Assembly (NCBI GenBank): GCA_003971905.1
Contig: RSEE01000020.1
Span: 62,001-126,000, forward strand
Origin: Moniliella sp. 'wahieum'
Taxonomy: Eukaryota; Basidiomycota; Moniliellomycetes; Moniliellales; Moniliellaceae
Reading direction: 5' to 3'
DNA length: 64,000 bases
Part shown: positions 48,854 to 58,651 of the stretch, one piece after another
How positions within the stretch are numbered: position 1 is the stretch's first letter
How the letters are laid out: every line of letters begins with the position of its first letter
Program-made: the position numbers and the translations under genes
Notes under the pieces: generated by a model
Seen by the model: the letters and a program-made list of their open reading frames with translations, nothing else
What the model was told of the DNA's origin: nothing
Database searches by the model: none

Positions 48854-49341
48854 ATGGCGCTTCGCAACCGGCAGCAACCGGCCTCCTCCGCCCCGCCCGC
48901 AGCCACTGGCTGGGCCAAGGACGACCCCGTCCACAAGGGCCGCATCGTCACCATGGCCCAGAGTGTGCCGCTCCTGCCCAGCACGCCCGCCGACCTGGCC
49001 TCCTACGGCCCTCCCGTCACCCCGCACTGGGTCGCCCACCACCCCATGGCCTACATCAGCGCCGTCCCCAACGATCTGTGCTGGCGCCTCGGCATGGCCT
49101 GGGATGGCGAGTCTGTCTTCTCCATGCTCGAGCCCTGGGAGGCCATGGCCTGTGGTACGTGTCCCCGCCCGCTTCCATGTGCTTTCCTAGCTTGCTGACT
49201 GCGACCCGCACTGTGGCCAGCCACGATGGTCCTGATCGTTGTTGTCCTGCTCGCCCACTCCTTCACCTATCTCCCGGGCACCCTCTCCTACCTCACCTCG
49301 TCCGCCGCGGAATCTACTATGCGACAGGCACAGAGAACTGA
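48854..49341 (+). CDS. Serine palmitoyltransferase small activating subunit (ssSPT-like)
   Basis: A small ER membrane protein that activates serine palmitoyltransferase, the first step of sphingolipid synthesis. The ATG at 48854 (MALRNRQQPASS) is followed by a hydrophilic N-terminus and DLCWRLGMAWDGESVFSMLE then PWEAMAC; LEPWE is the family hallmark. Exon 1 ends at 49154. The intron 49155-49220 (GTACGT donor, GGCCAG acceptor) is followed by TMVLIVVVLLAHSFTYLPGT, the membrane helix, and LSYL. The likely tail VRRGIYYATGTEN in the next frame ends at 49341; otherwise the frame runs on to 49492. Total about 140 residues, slightly long for the family because of the N-terminal extension. Confidence 0.8.
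49155..49220 (+). other. Intron in the ssSPT-like gene
   Basis: A 66-nt intron, donor GTACGT at 49155, acceptor GGCCAG ending 49220. It lies just after the LEPWE motif and joins to the hydrophobic helix. Confidence 0.8.
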
Positions 49342-50297
49342 CCACGCATCTCTCGCCTTTCTATCGCTCCACCCCTGCTATGTACTCCCGCCCGCCACCC
49401 ACCACACCAAGTCGCATCCGTTTCCTGTTCCATCCATCCTCTCCTCCCCTCCCATCATTCTGCCTCTTGGACCTGCGTATCGTAACGCATAGGAAGTGCG
49501 AAGGGGGAGTCTGGGCATCAGGGAATGTACCCTTTTGCACTCCGTTCCCGACGAGGGTCGGCTGTTGCCACCCGCAGGCCTCACCCCCCATAGCACAGCC
49601 AATAGCATGCTTCCGGACCACCTGGTGACCTTGTATTTAATCATACGTGTGTGGAACCGACCCAACGCCTAGCCCTCAGCCTGCCCGAGCCTGCAGGTAC
49701 TGAGGATACATCCTGGTCCCGCTAACGTCAGGGTCCTTGGCCACAAAAGGCAGGCAGCAGGGCACCACGCGGGCGGTTTCGCGGCGCCGGCGTAAGCCCA
49801 CATGCCCGGTTGCCCTTCCTGCTTCCTGGGCCCAAAAGGTTTCCATTTGTAATATTCGGTTCTTGTCAGAGGCGCTATTCTTCTACTACAATGCGACTCT
49901 GTCGGGCCCAATTCCCAAGCTGCCCCAAAGAGAGGATGCGATGGACGGATGAGAAGACATTCTGGTCAATCCAGCTCCAGAGACTTGATCTCTTGCCTCT
50001 CTCGCTCGGTACATTGCGGGAAGCAGTGATAATTTTACGACCGCCGAGGGCAGTGCTGCGATCGGTCCCTCAGGTTACCGGCCCGAGTCAGTTTCCTAAC
50101 CTGTCTACCAACGAGAAGTTGATGCTACGGGCCATGTATTGTTTACACATTGCTGTCTCTTTCTTTACCGTTTACCCAACTGTTGTCCATGACCCAAAAC
50201 AGTCATTTTATTCTTTTGGTTCTTGTTACGAAAGCGGCAACACAACGACCCCGAGTCATGGATATAGCACAGCAGATTACCCCAGTTACAACCGAGA
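49342..50297. other. Convergent intergenic region
   Basis: 956 bp between the ssSPT-like gene and the aminotransferase 3' end. No gene recognised. Confidence 0.5.
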
Positions 50298-51864
50298 CTA
50301 AAAGAAGGTGGACTGGCTGCGATCGTGACGCTTGTAGCCCCCCAGGCGCGGAGGATGGTTGCTCACCTTTTCAGCAAGCGGTCCCATGTTGACTTTAGCC
50401 AGCACCCGCTCGATCCCCATCCAAGCCACGGTCCAGTTCCTCGAGGGGCGGGCCAAAGCTCAGACGTACATACGGCTCCCAAGGAGAGTCGATGATGTTG
50501 CGGCGATGGGACGGGTTGAGGTCAAAGAAGATGCCCGGGGTGGTGATGACCTTCTCCTTGAGCAGTTCTTCAAAGAAGGTCATTCCGGAGCACAGCGGTG
50601 CCGGCAGCTTGCGCACACACAGCCAAATGTAAAACGTTGCCACCGGCGGCACCTCGACCGGCAGGCCCATCTTCGCCAGTCGGCCAGCACATGGTTGCGC
50701 TTGGCCCGGAAATGAACCTGCAGTGCCATCCGATCTTGGGTGCAGTGCTCGGGGCTGAGCATAGGCACCGCGGCCAATTGCAGCGGGTGGTTGGCGCCTC
50801 CATCCAGGAACGAGCCCGACTCGGCCAAGGCATTGACCAAATCCTGCGGTCCTACTACCCAGCACACGCGCCAGCCGGGGCAGCGGAAGTTCTTGGTCAA
50901 TCCATCAATCAGGATCACCGGGTCTTTGTTGACATCGTCAATGTACTCGGCCGCGCTTACGGCGCGTCCTAGCTCGCCTTCGAGCATGTACCACGAGTAA
51001 AACTCATCCAGTACCAGCGACACGTGCATATCCCTGCCAATCTTGACCAGTTCCTTGAGCTCCTGCCCTTCGACCAACTGCCCCGTCGGGTTGCGTGGGT
51101 TGGACATGACCACCGTAGAGAGACCGCGGTGGCGGATCTCCTTGCGCAGCCCATCATCCGCTTGTAGTTGTTCTCCTCGCTCAGCTGGGTGGGGATGGGC
51201 ACCAGGCTCTTAAACACGCCCAACATGTTCTCGTACGCCGTGTACTCGGGGAGCTGGTAGCCTGTGTTGACCGACCCAATGATCGATGCTACGCGCGACA
51301 ATCCCGCTCGCCCCCAGGCACCACACACACATTCGCAGCTGTACTTGGACGCCTTGTCCTGGCGGAAAGTGGCATTGTAGTAGTTGGCAATCGCCTCGCG
51401 CAGCTTGATCACCCCTGTCGTCGGTGCATACTCATTCACATTGTCCCCAAACGGCGAGAGATCAATGGAAGCGGGTTTGGGGTTGGCCCCAGGGATCTGA
51501 CCCGTCTCGGGGGCGCCCTGGCCAAAGTTGGACCAGTCATGCGCGCCATACTGGAACCCATTGGCCGAGGCACGGTCCATGACGTAGATCACTCCCGCTG
51601 TGCCACCGTACCACCCCCACAGCCAAGTCAGTCAGTGTCCTGGGTCCTGGAGCCAATCCGCACGCGCACAACCAACAAGAGGGAGGGACGTACTGCTGCC
51701 GGGGTGCGTCATGCCAGGCAACAAGTCGGACACGAGCTGGCGCGCATGGCCCGGGTGGGAACGGAAGATCTCGTGCGCCTCACCCTCCTCGGGCGGGGCG
51801 GGCTGGAGATGGGCTCGGGCGAGCCGACGCGGACAGGGCTAGGGACTTGGTTTGCAAGCGCCAT
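50298..51864 (-). CDS. PLP-dependent class I/II aminotransferase
   Basis: Fold type I aminotransferase. Exon 1 from the ATG at 51864 (MALANQVPSPVRVGSPEP) reads on to an intron at 51598-51693. Exon 2 begins GVIYVMDRASANGFQYG and NFGQGAPETGQIPGA, then NEYAPTTGVIKLREAIANYY, SVNTGYQLPEYTAYENML, NPRNPTGQLVEGQEL (Asn that stacks PLP), LVLDEFYSWYMLEGE (Asp-x-x-Tyr), ILIDGLTKNFRCPGWRVCWV (PLP-binding Lys in LTKN). The C-terminal domain reads VPPVATFYIWLCVRKLPAPL, SPWEPYVRLSFGPPLEELDR and, in the neighbouring frame, IERVLAKVNMGPLAEK, with a stop at 50298. Looks closest to the aspartate/aromatic or ACC-synthase-like fungal group. Substrate not predictable. Several frame breaks. Confidence 0.9.
51598..51693 (-). 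other. Intron in the aminotransferase gene
   Basis: A 96-nt intron with GTACGT donor and GGCACAG acceptor. Splicing gives S-T-GVIYVMDRASANGFQ. Confidence 0.82.
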
Positions 51865-52854
51865 GGCAAGGGGAAGGACAGAGGAGGGAACGGTGGTGGG
51901 GCTGAAGCAGGAATGGAGGAATGGAGGAAAGGGGGAATGCAATCTGCACGGCACAGCCCGCGCGGGATGGGCGTGCTGTACTGAGCTCGGGCTGCGGGCC
52001 AGGGGCCAAGTGTTGGGGGCGGGGCTGAATATTGAATGGGGGCCAGCAGCGGCAGCCAGCGGCCGTCCGTGCGCGGCGCACTAGGCCACTGCCTATTGGG
52101 GCGGCGCCGCCGGGCCACGGGGGGGCACACTGGCCCTGTGCGCCACCCCCGAGCTGCTCGCTCTTCCCATGACTGACGAACAGCAAGGCCTAAGGTAAAC
52201 GGTAAACGCCGCAGCAGGCACACGTGTCCTGCTCGCCCCGCCCGGCATCTCTCGGCAGCCAGCGCCCACCGGCCCCACCACAGCCCACCCCGGCCACGCT
52301 GGCCACCCTCCACGGGCGTCACGTCACGTTGCTAGTGTGCCATGCAACAGCGACACCATCAGCTACCAGGCTACCGTCCGGCGTAGTAGGGTGTGCTTCC
52401 ATTCCCCTGCGTGTCACGACATGCGACACCCCTCGCCCACATGTCCCGCCCTCTGCGAACGGACCGGAGTACCAGTCGGCGTTTTCCCACTTGACTTGGT
52501 TCCTCGACAAAAAGTGTAGACCTGGCCTCAAGCTTGAAGAGACATCCAAGCTTCCACCACCTAGTTCCAGCCCCTCCCTCCACCACACACCCCAAGTCAG
52601 CCTCTACTAGTGTTGTCGCTTGGGCCTGAGTCTCAGCAGCCAGAGTCCCCACGCCCAGATGCGGCCGCACCCGATGGATGATGGTTGGTTGCCCCCCTGC
52701 TGACTGAATGAGGCCAGCTAAAAAAAGAGTCAAGCGGCCAGGCAATGCATTCCCCCGACTGTTATGGGCAAGGGGCGATATCTGCTGGCTGCGCATAGCA
52801 CGCTTGCGTACGTACCTATGGAAGACCACTCGTGCGCCTAAGGGGGGCATGCAT
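51865..52854. other. Intergenic region upstream of the aminotransferase
   Basis: No gene recognised. The left half is GC-rich promoter DNA of the aminotransferase. The right part is the 3' flank of RPS25. Confidence 0.5.
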
Positions 52855-53382
52855 TCAGTCCGAAGTGGCGCGGGTGTAGACCAGCTGAGCGTGGTGGTGG
52901 ACCACGCGCTTGATCTGTCCCTCCTGTTCCAGGTGCTTAATTGCGCGCCGGGCGAGCGAGCCATTGATCTTCAACCGGTCAATCAGCGTCGATTGCGAGA
53001 TGAACTTGAACGTCGGCACCTCCTTGATGATGCGGTCGTACGTGGCCTTGTCCAGCACCACATTGTTTTGTGCCTTGTCCTTCACCTTGCCCTTGCTCCA
53101 CTTCTTCTTCTTGGCGCTCTTGGTGGCCGAAGCCAGGATGGCCGACTTCTTGGGGGGCACTGCCAAACAAGCGTTAGTTTCTCTTCTGTCCCACATGACC
53201 GCCCGCTCATCGTAGCCGAAACTAAGGACCCATTCGGACACCACCCCTGCTGTGCCCGGCGGCTTGGCCGCCGCGCGCGCGCACGCAGGCTCAATGCTTG
53301 CGACCCCCCGAAAGCAGCGCTCCCGCAGGGGAGAAGTTCCGCAGCAGAACGGGTGCCACAGTTGGAGTACTTCGTACTTACT
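52855..53382 (-). CDS. RPS25: 40S ribosomal protein eS25
   Basis: A small-subunit ribosomal protein near the decoding/exit face. Exon 2 (52855-53159) encodes PPKKSAILASATKSAKKKKW, SKGKVKDKAQNNVVLDKATY, DRIIKEVPTFKFISQSTLID, RLKINGSLARRAIKHLEQEG and QIKRVVHHHAQLVYTRATSD, the complete eS25 winged-helix protein (101 residues). No frame break. The start codon is split: exon 1 contributes only its final A (53382) and exon 2 begins TG (53158-53159), forming ATG CCC CCC AAG AAG after removal of the intron 53160-53381. In the unspliced frame the same codon reads GTG. The intron has GTAAGT donor, ACTAAC branch site and GGCAG acceptor. Confidence 0.96.
   Translation of the reverse strand, partial: SKYEVLQLWHPFCCGTSPLRERCFRGVASIEPACARAAAKPPGTAGVVSEWVLSFGYDERAVMWDRRETNACLAVPPKKSAILASATKSAKKKKWSKGKVKDKAQNNVVLDKATYDRIIKEVPTFKFISQSTLIDRLKINGSLARRAIKHLEQEGQIKRVVHHHAQLVYTRATSD
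53160..53381 (-). other. RPS25 intron interrupting the start codon
   Basis: A 222-nt intron, the longest seen in the window, with GTAAGT donor at 53381, AACTAAC branch site and TTTGGCAG acceptor at 53160. Long first introns next to the ATG are common in fungal ribosomal protein genes. Confidence 0.9.
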
Positions 53383-53809
53383 TGTGACCAGCTCCGAGAG
53401 GTTGGCTTGGTAGAGAAGAGCACAATAGCGGTAGCCGCCATGAGGCGGTGACGCTGCCAGCAGCCAGCCATCCGGGTCAGTGGCGTTGTGCCGCCGCAAA
53501 GGAGGGGAGCAGGGGCAGTGTTCTATTTATTACGCCCTGCTAACCCTAGCTTACCAACCGTCGTAGCCGGTCGTAGCCTGACAGGGATGCGGGGCACGTG
53601 ACTGTAGGTGGCAATTTCCAACGACGGCTAGTAGTTAAGTGTTTTTTTGCATTTAAGTGGTTTTTTGCATTACATGGTCCCAAAAAGGTAGTCAGACATC
53701 CAAGCGTAGGTTTCACCGTTTTCCCGCATTCGCCCAACGACCGACGGCAGGAACGAGGCCAGCCGTCATGGGCATCATCTGACAGCAAAAGCATAGAACA
53801 CAGGTACGA
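53383..53809. other. RPS25 upstream region
   Basis: 427 bp holding the RPS25 5' UTR and promoter, and the 3' flank of the PLC-like gene. A T-rich patch with two GCATTTAAGTG-like copies lies near 53640-53675. Confidence 0.5.
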
Positions 53810-55034
53810 TTAGGGGATGAGGAGAAACAACATCAAAAAGGCCCAAAGGGCGGAGGTCAAGGGGAGGGGGGACACGGTCCGTCTTGCAGATGAAAAGGAG
53901 GAGGAGGAGGAGGAGGAGGAGGAGGAGGACAAAACACTGGCCGTACCCGTCGTGGGCAGTGTGGTACTGGCAGCAGGCACGGGTGCCAGAACGGTAGGAA
54001 CGGTTGCTACGGATGCAGGCCCGGCCGTCGAGGTGGGCATTTGGGGGGCACGGCCGGTGCCGTCGACGTTGTGTTCGTATTCGCACCAAAGGGGATGCCA
54101 TTCATCTGTGCTGCGGCCTGGAACGGTCCTTGCGCGGCTGTGCCATTTCCCGCTCCAATAAAGTCGAGGAGGATAAAGGTGGGGTAGGCTCCGGCTGTAA
54201 CGGGGGAGGTGCACCCTGCCACATTCTGGAGGATGGAGGTGAGGGAATTGGTTGTGCTGGCGGCCTGTTGGTTGGGGATAAGGAGGCCGAGAACCTCCTG
54301 GTCGAGAAAGTGGTTAACGAGGTACATTTGGTTCAAAGGGGTAGCCCCCTGGCCCTGGCGATCGAGGGAGCAGTTGAACGGAAGCGTGGTTTGGTCATAT
54401 GGCGTTTCCCAGATGGAGTTGAACTCGGGAAGGAGGTAGCCTTCACCCTGGCCCGACGAGAGGAAGGTAACGAGAGTGGTACCTTGACCAATGAGGGTGC
54501 CAAGGGTGGGCCAGTCGTCCTTGTTGGTTGGCCCTGGTGGGGTGTAAGTGCGTGCAGCCAAGCCGGTAGTCTGGAACGCAGTCGCGAATCGAGCTGGGGG
54601 GATATTTTCAGTGTTGACGAGGAGGAGGGTGAGCACATCGCTTGGATGCTGGTCGGACCACAGCTTGATCTCACCCAGCCAAGCCTCCAGTGTTCCCCCA
54701 TCCAACAGGGTGCAGGAGCTATGGCAGAGCTCGATGCCACTGCCCGTTGGAGAGGCAGCGGGGGAGGGATGTGCTTGGGCCTGCAGCAACCTCACGCCCG
54801 CATCCAGTTGTTGGGTCACGTTCCACAGCTGGTTGGCAGCCACTACGTTGGGGCATGTGCAGTCAGCTCACCTACTCGCGGGCTCTCACAGAGGAAATAG
54901 GGGGGGAGACGTGGCGTACCGTTGTTGCTGGCGATCGCATACGAATCGTGGGAGCCAATGTAGGTGACGTTGGAGTATTTACGCCCGCAGAGAAGGGGAG
55001 AGCCGTTGCAGCTCGTCGCGGGGGCAGCAGGGGA

Positions 55035-55065
<31 letters not shown>

Positions 55066-55129
55066 GAGGCGCTCACGCCCCCAGTACCAAGAAGAGCGAA
55101 CCGAGGCTGGGGAACAAATTTGTGCGCAT
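53810..55129 (-). CDS. Secreted PLC-like phosphodiesterase (TIM barrel), GPI-anchored type
   Basis: An extracellular protein with the PI-PLC X-like fold. From the ATG at 55129: MRTNLFPSLGSLFLVLG signal peptide (a G5 run breaks the frame), an (MP)n stretch, then CNGSPLLCGRKYSNVTYIGS and HDSYAIASNN, the first catalytic His loop. The intron at 54843-54919 joins to VAANQLWNVTQQLDAGVRLL. Next are ELCHSSCTLLDGGTLEAWLG, DVLTLLLVNTENIPPARF, YLLPEFNSIWETPYDQTTLP and MYLVNHFLDQ. A Ser/Thr tail contains a poly-Ser tract coded by a GGA microsatellite (53897-53927) and a hydrophobic C-terminus (ALWAFLMLFLLIP), a GPI-anchor signal. Many fungal members of this fold lack the full PI-PLC catalytic set, so activity is uncertain. 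Confidence 0.9.
53897..53927 (-). repeat. Trinucleotide microsatellite coding poly-Ser
   Basis: (GGA)n on the plus strand, read as TCC codons on the minus strand, giving about 11 Ser residues near the GPI region of the PLC-like protein. Confidence 0.85.
54843..54919 (-). other. Intron in the PLC-like gene
   Basis: A 77-nt intron with GTACGC donor, a GAGCTGACTGC branch-like site and AACGTAG acceptor. It joins AIASNN to VAANQLWNVTQ in phase 1. Confidence 0.88.
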
Positions 55130-55651
55130 GGGGACGATGGCGAGGGGGCGAGGGGGGTGGATGGACGGGACGGGACGGGATGGGGCTGCGGCGGCTGGCG
55201 GCTGTGTGTGGGGCTGGCTGTGGTTCATCGATTATCGTACGTATACGATTTACCGAGGGCGCTGCGAATCACGATCGACAAATACCCGAGTTCTGCCGCC
55301 GCCCCGCGGGCAGCATAGCCCAAGGCAGCATCCGCCCCACCGGCCTGTCCACCGGCCACCCCACACCCGCCGCTGATCCAAGCGACCGCTGGTCATCGAT
55401 CAACTCTTGACCCTTATTATTATTGGCGCTATGCCGTGGGCGGGATTGGACGATGGTCCCTAGTCCCTAGGGCCTAGTTGTACTGAACGAGCGCTCAGGC
55501 TGAGCGCTGACTAGCAGCACAGAGCAAGGTCGCTATCGATGACTGAGACAGCTTTTACCGTCTTTAGTATGGCACCCAGCGCACCGCACGACAGCAGAGA
55601 TGCATTAAACGCAACCAGTATACAGAGCAAGTATGCTTCTTCTCCAATATA
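55130..55651. other. Intergenic region
   Basis: 522 bp: promoter of the PLC-like gene and 3' flank of the methyltransferase gene. Contains TTCATCGATTATCG (55225-55238), CATCGATCAAC (55394-55404) and GCGCTCAGGCTGAGCGCTGA (55490-55510). Confidence 0.5.
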
Positions 55652-57356
55652 TCAGCACCCAGCAAGGCCTGTGCACCCGGCCTCAGGGTTGGGCAAGCGA
55701 CGGAGAACGTAGCGGTGGTGGAACACGGGCGGGCCGGACGTTGACCCACCGGGAACGGGGATGTCCAAGCGCTCTTCCAGCGTCCAGAAATCACTAGGAT
55801 GGTGCATCCCTCCTCCGAGCCCCCCTCCCGACTGTGCCGGCGAGCTGGAGTCCGGCGGGGCCCGAGGATGCCGCCGCGAAAAGGGAGTATTGTACGAGTT
55901 GACCTGCAGGGGCCGCTCCAAAAACCCACATCGTTCCGAAGAGTAGCTCATAATCAGCCATACACCACCCGGCCGAACCAGCGCAGCAAGGTGGATAGCA
56001 AGAACCACCAGTGGGTCTAGTCGATGCACCACTTTGTTGCTGGTGGTAGACGGGGAATGGAAAGTCGGGTTGGAGTTGTAATTGGAATTGGAGTTGGAAT
56101 TGGAATTGGAGTTGGCGTTGGAGTTGGCGTTGGAGTTGGAGTTGGCGTTGGAGTTGGCGTTGGAGTTGGAAAGGACCACGTTGGATTGGCCTGACTCACC
56201 AGAGCCTGAACCCGCCTGATGCAGCAGGTTGGGATCCGCCAAAGCCCGAGCCCGGGTGCGAGCCGGTGAGCGCCGACGCCTCATCAGACGAAAGTCCCGA
56301 AGAGCCAGACTGGGCATCTCGGTCTTGGGGCTCACTCGCACTCATGTTGCGCGGGGAAGGCGTGTCGCCTGTGAACGATAGTTTCTTTCTCTTCCGAGGG
56401 GAGAGAGAAAGAGCGAAGGGACGAGTTGGGGTCGCTGGAGCTAAGCGTAGCCAGGTAATCGATGTACTGCTGAAACGAACCCGAGTCGGGCATATGCAGT
56501 GCGTACCAACCCATAGGGAACAGGGGGCAACACGCTTCGGCAACCGCACTGGTGTTCGAATCGCTGCTGGTTTGGCCCTGGCTCTTTGGATGGTGGGATT
56601 TCTTTGGGGGAACTCTCCTTCACAGGTAAAGGCGAAGAGGCACCCCTACCCAAGATACTAAGCATCTCCTCCATCTCGTCTGCCTCGCCAAACACCACAT
56701 TGGGCCCCGTCGCAATCGCATCCGAGGTCGACTTGTCAAGGATAATGTCGAATAGGATCGGGGGTTCGGTACGAGATTTGTCCTGCCCACTCCCCTCTTT
56801 GGAGCTTGAGCTGCCATCCTGCTCCAGCTCCGTTTGGAACTGGCCCATGAGGGCATGCCAGTCCAACAAATCACCCACAATGTACCGCATGGCATCTCCA
56901 TCCGTTGGCGGCTCAAGCTGCTTGGCCGCCTTGATGGCCGAGCTGACATAGTCCAAATTCTTCGGGTTGGTTAATCTTCCCACGCCACGGTCAGCCAAAC
57001 CAGAGATGCACATACCCAATAGTCGTGTCTTGGCAGCTTGGCACCCACCCATGCTGCGCCCGTGAGAACGTGAAGCGCACTTGAACCGCAGCCAATGTTC
57101 AGACAACGTATTGGCTCGTACGGCGACACGGTCTGGTCAGAGCTAGAGCGGCGGAGCCGGATCGTAGGTGCGCCCGCTGCATGCGGCTCTGCCTCCGAAG
57201 GAGATGGAGACGCATGCGTGGCATAGTCAACAAAAGGCGGCAAGAGCGTGTCGGCGCCCGTGCCAAGCCACTCAAATTGTGCCCCGGCGGCAAGGTCGGA
57301 CGCAAAACGCGATTCCCAGTAATCGGGCGTGTCGTATGCGGGGGGAGCGCCGCCAT
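55652..57356 (-). CDS. SAM-dependent methyltransferase with an Asn/Ser repeat insert
   Basis: A class I methyltransferase of the group that includes METTL12/13-type and yeast EFM protein lysine methyltransferases (family inference). The ATG at 57356 opens MAALPPHTT, then PDYWESRF-type text in the next frame. EPIRCLNIGCGSSALHVL is motif I (SAM site), NPKNLDYVSSAIKAAKQLE motif II, YIVGDLLDWHALM and ILFDIILDKSTSDAIATG motif III. The C-terminal half reads LVVLAIHLAALVRPGGVWLI, MSYSSERCGF, SDFWTLEERLDIPVPGG and VFHHRYVLRRLPNP, stop at 55652. Between the two halves lies a long disordered insert (MSASEPQDRDAQSGSSGLSS) ending in an Asn/Ser/Ala repeat (56070-56170). Several frame breaks. The substrate is likely a protein, possibly elongation factor 1A, but unproven. 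Confidence 0.82.
56070..56170 (-). repeat. Hexamer minisatellite coding (SN/AN) repeats in the methyltransferase
   Basis: About 16 TTGGAG/TTGGCG/TTGGAA hexamers in 101 bp. On the minus strand they give SNSNANSNANSNSN-type peptide. Confidence 0.92.
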
Positions 57357-58651
57357 AGTGGCTGCTGGAGGTAGGTAGTTATGGGGGTGGCCGCGTTCAA
57401 GGCAGGTAGCGACCAGGAATGCTGGCCCGTAGTGGTGGTGGTGATGATGGTGGCAGTGTGCAGACAGATGGATAAGGTGGGGTCTGAATCAACTGCGATC
57501 TCGGGGGGGCGCTGCGACGCTGGGGAAGGCAGGGGGCGGAGCGTGGCTGGAGGAGCGCGGCAGAGCTGAGCGATGCTGAGAACTGAGATCCGAGAGTTCT
57601 CTGATCCGAATGATATGAGATGGTCGAGGGGGTGGCAAGATGAGGCCAGCGGATGACGCAGATGACAGGTGACGCGACGGCCCCGTGGCGGGTGGCTTGC
57701 TGCCAGAGACGGCACCGGACGGCGGGAGCGAAACACACGTGGTGGCTGGGCGCCCTGGAGCACGCAGGCTGAGTGAGCGCTGAACGCCAATATACAAAGC
57801 ATCCTAACGTTGGTTCTTTACCGGTTACCCCCGCTGGAAAAAGAAAAGAAAAAAAGCAGGGCCCACGCCCGTGATTATGTAATTTCCAGGGATCTTGAAA
57901 CCAAATGTCCGTCGTACGTTGAACATTCAAGTTCAACCTACTCGTACTCAACGTACTCACTACTTCGTACGGAGTACTCACCACTCAACCTAGCCAACAT
58001 TGCTTGTCGCTTAGATTGGTACGGGGCGTTCTAGCTCCTAGTAGATATAACTAGTAACTGGCTACTGCCGTTACCGATTGGGTCTTAGATCGTCGGCCCC
58101 AAAGCTTACTGCCTCAGTACGCGGACTGCTGAGTAGACCTAAGCTTCAGTGCTTCACGCCCTCAGGCTCAAGCCAATCGGGACTTCCTTCGCAGGATGCT
58201 CGAGGCACTCGGCAGCAGGCCAGAGAGGCTCGTGTGTCGCCGGAGGGAAAAGGAAGGATGCTTGAAAAGCTTGAATCAATAATCAGGCCTCAGGCCTCAG
58301 GCCTCAGGACACTTCGACTTGAAGCTAGCGTGACACTCGCCGTTAGTCAACGTGTAGTGGCGCGCTGCTGGCGCTACCATGCTGACAGGGCCCGGTCCTA
58401 CTAACCCAGTACGTACAAGTTACGCAGTTCTCAGTTTGAGCCTGTTTTGAGCCCAACCGCTGGGCCAAAGATTTGGGCCCAAGAAGGGTTCGCTGATTAG
58501 GAGTAGGTCTATCCATTAGCAGGACGACATGCACAATGACATATGACAAGTCAACGTTGTCTACCAGTCACTAGCCACGATTGTCGGCACTTGATAATTC
58601 CAAAAATGCGAGAAATGCGAGAGTGGGCTCTTGTGTTTGGCCCGGGTATTG
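57357..58651. other. Intergenic region
   Basis: No gene recognised. Promoter side of the methyltransferase gene and 3' flank of the USP gene. Motifs: TTGAACATTCAAGTTCAAC (57919-57937) and a triple AGGCCTC tandem (58284-58308). Confidence 0.5.

Noticed and set aside
52979-53170. Gln/Glu-rich minus-strand frame over RPS25
   Set aside because: Shadow frame of the eS25 coding exon.
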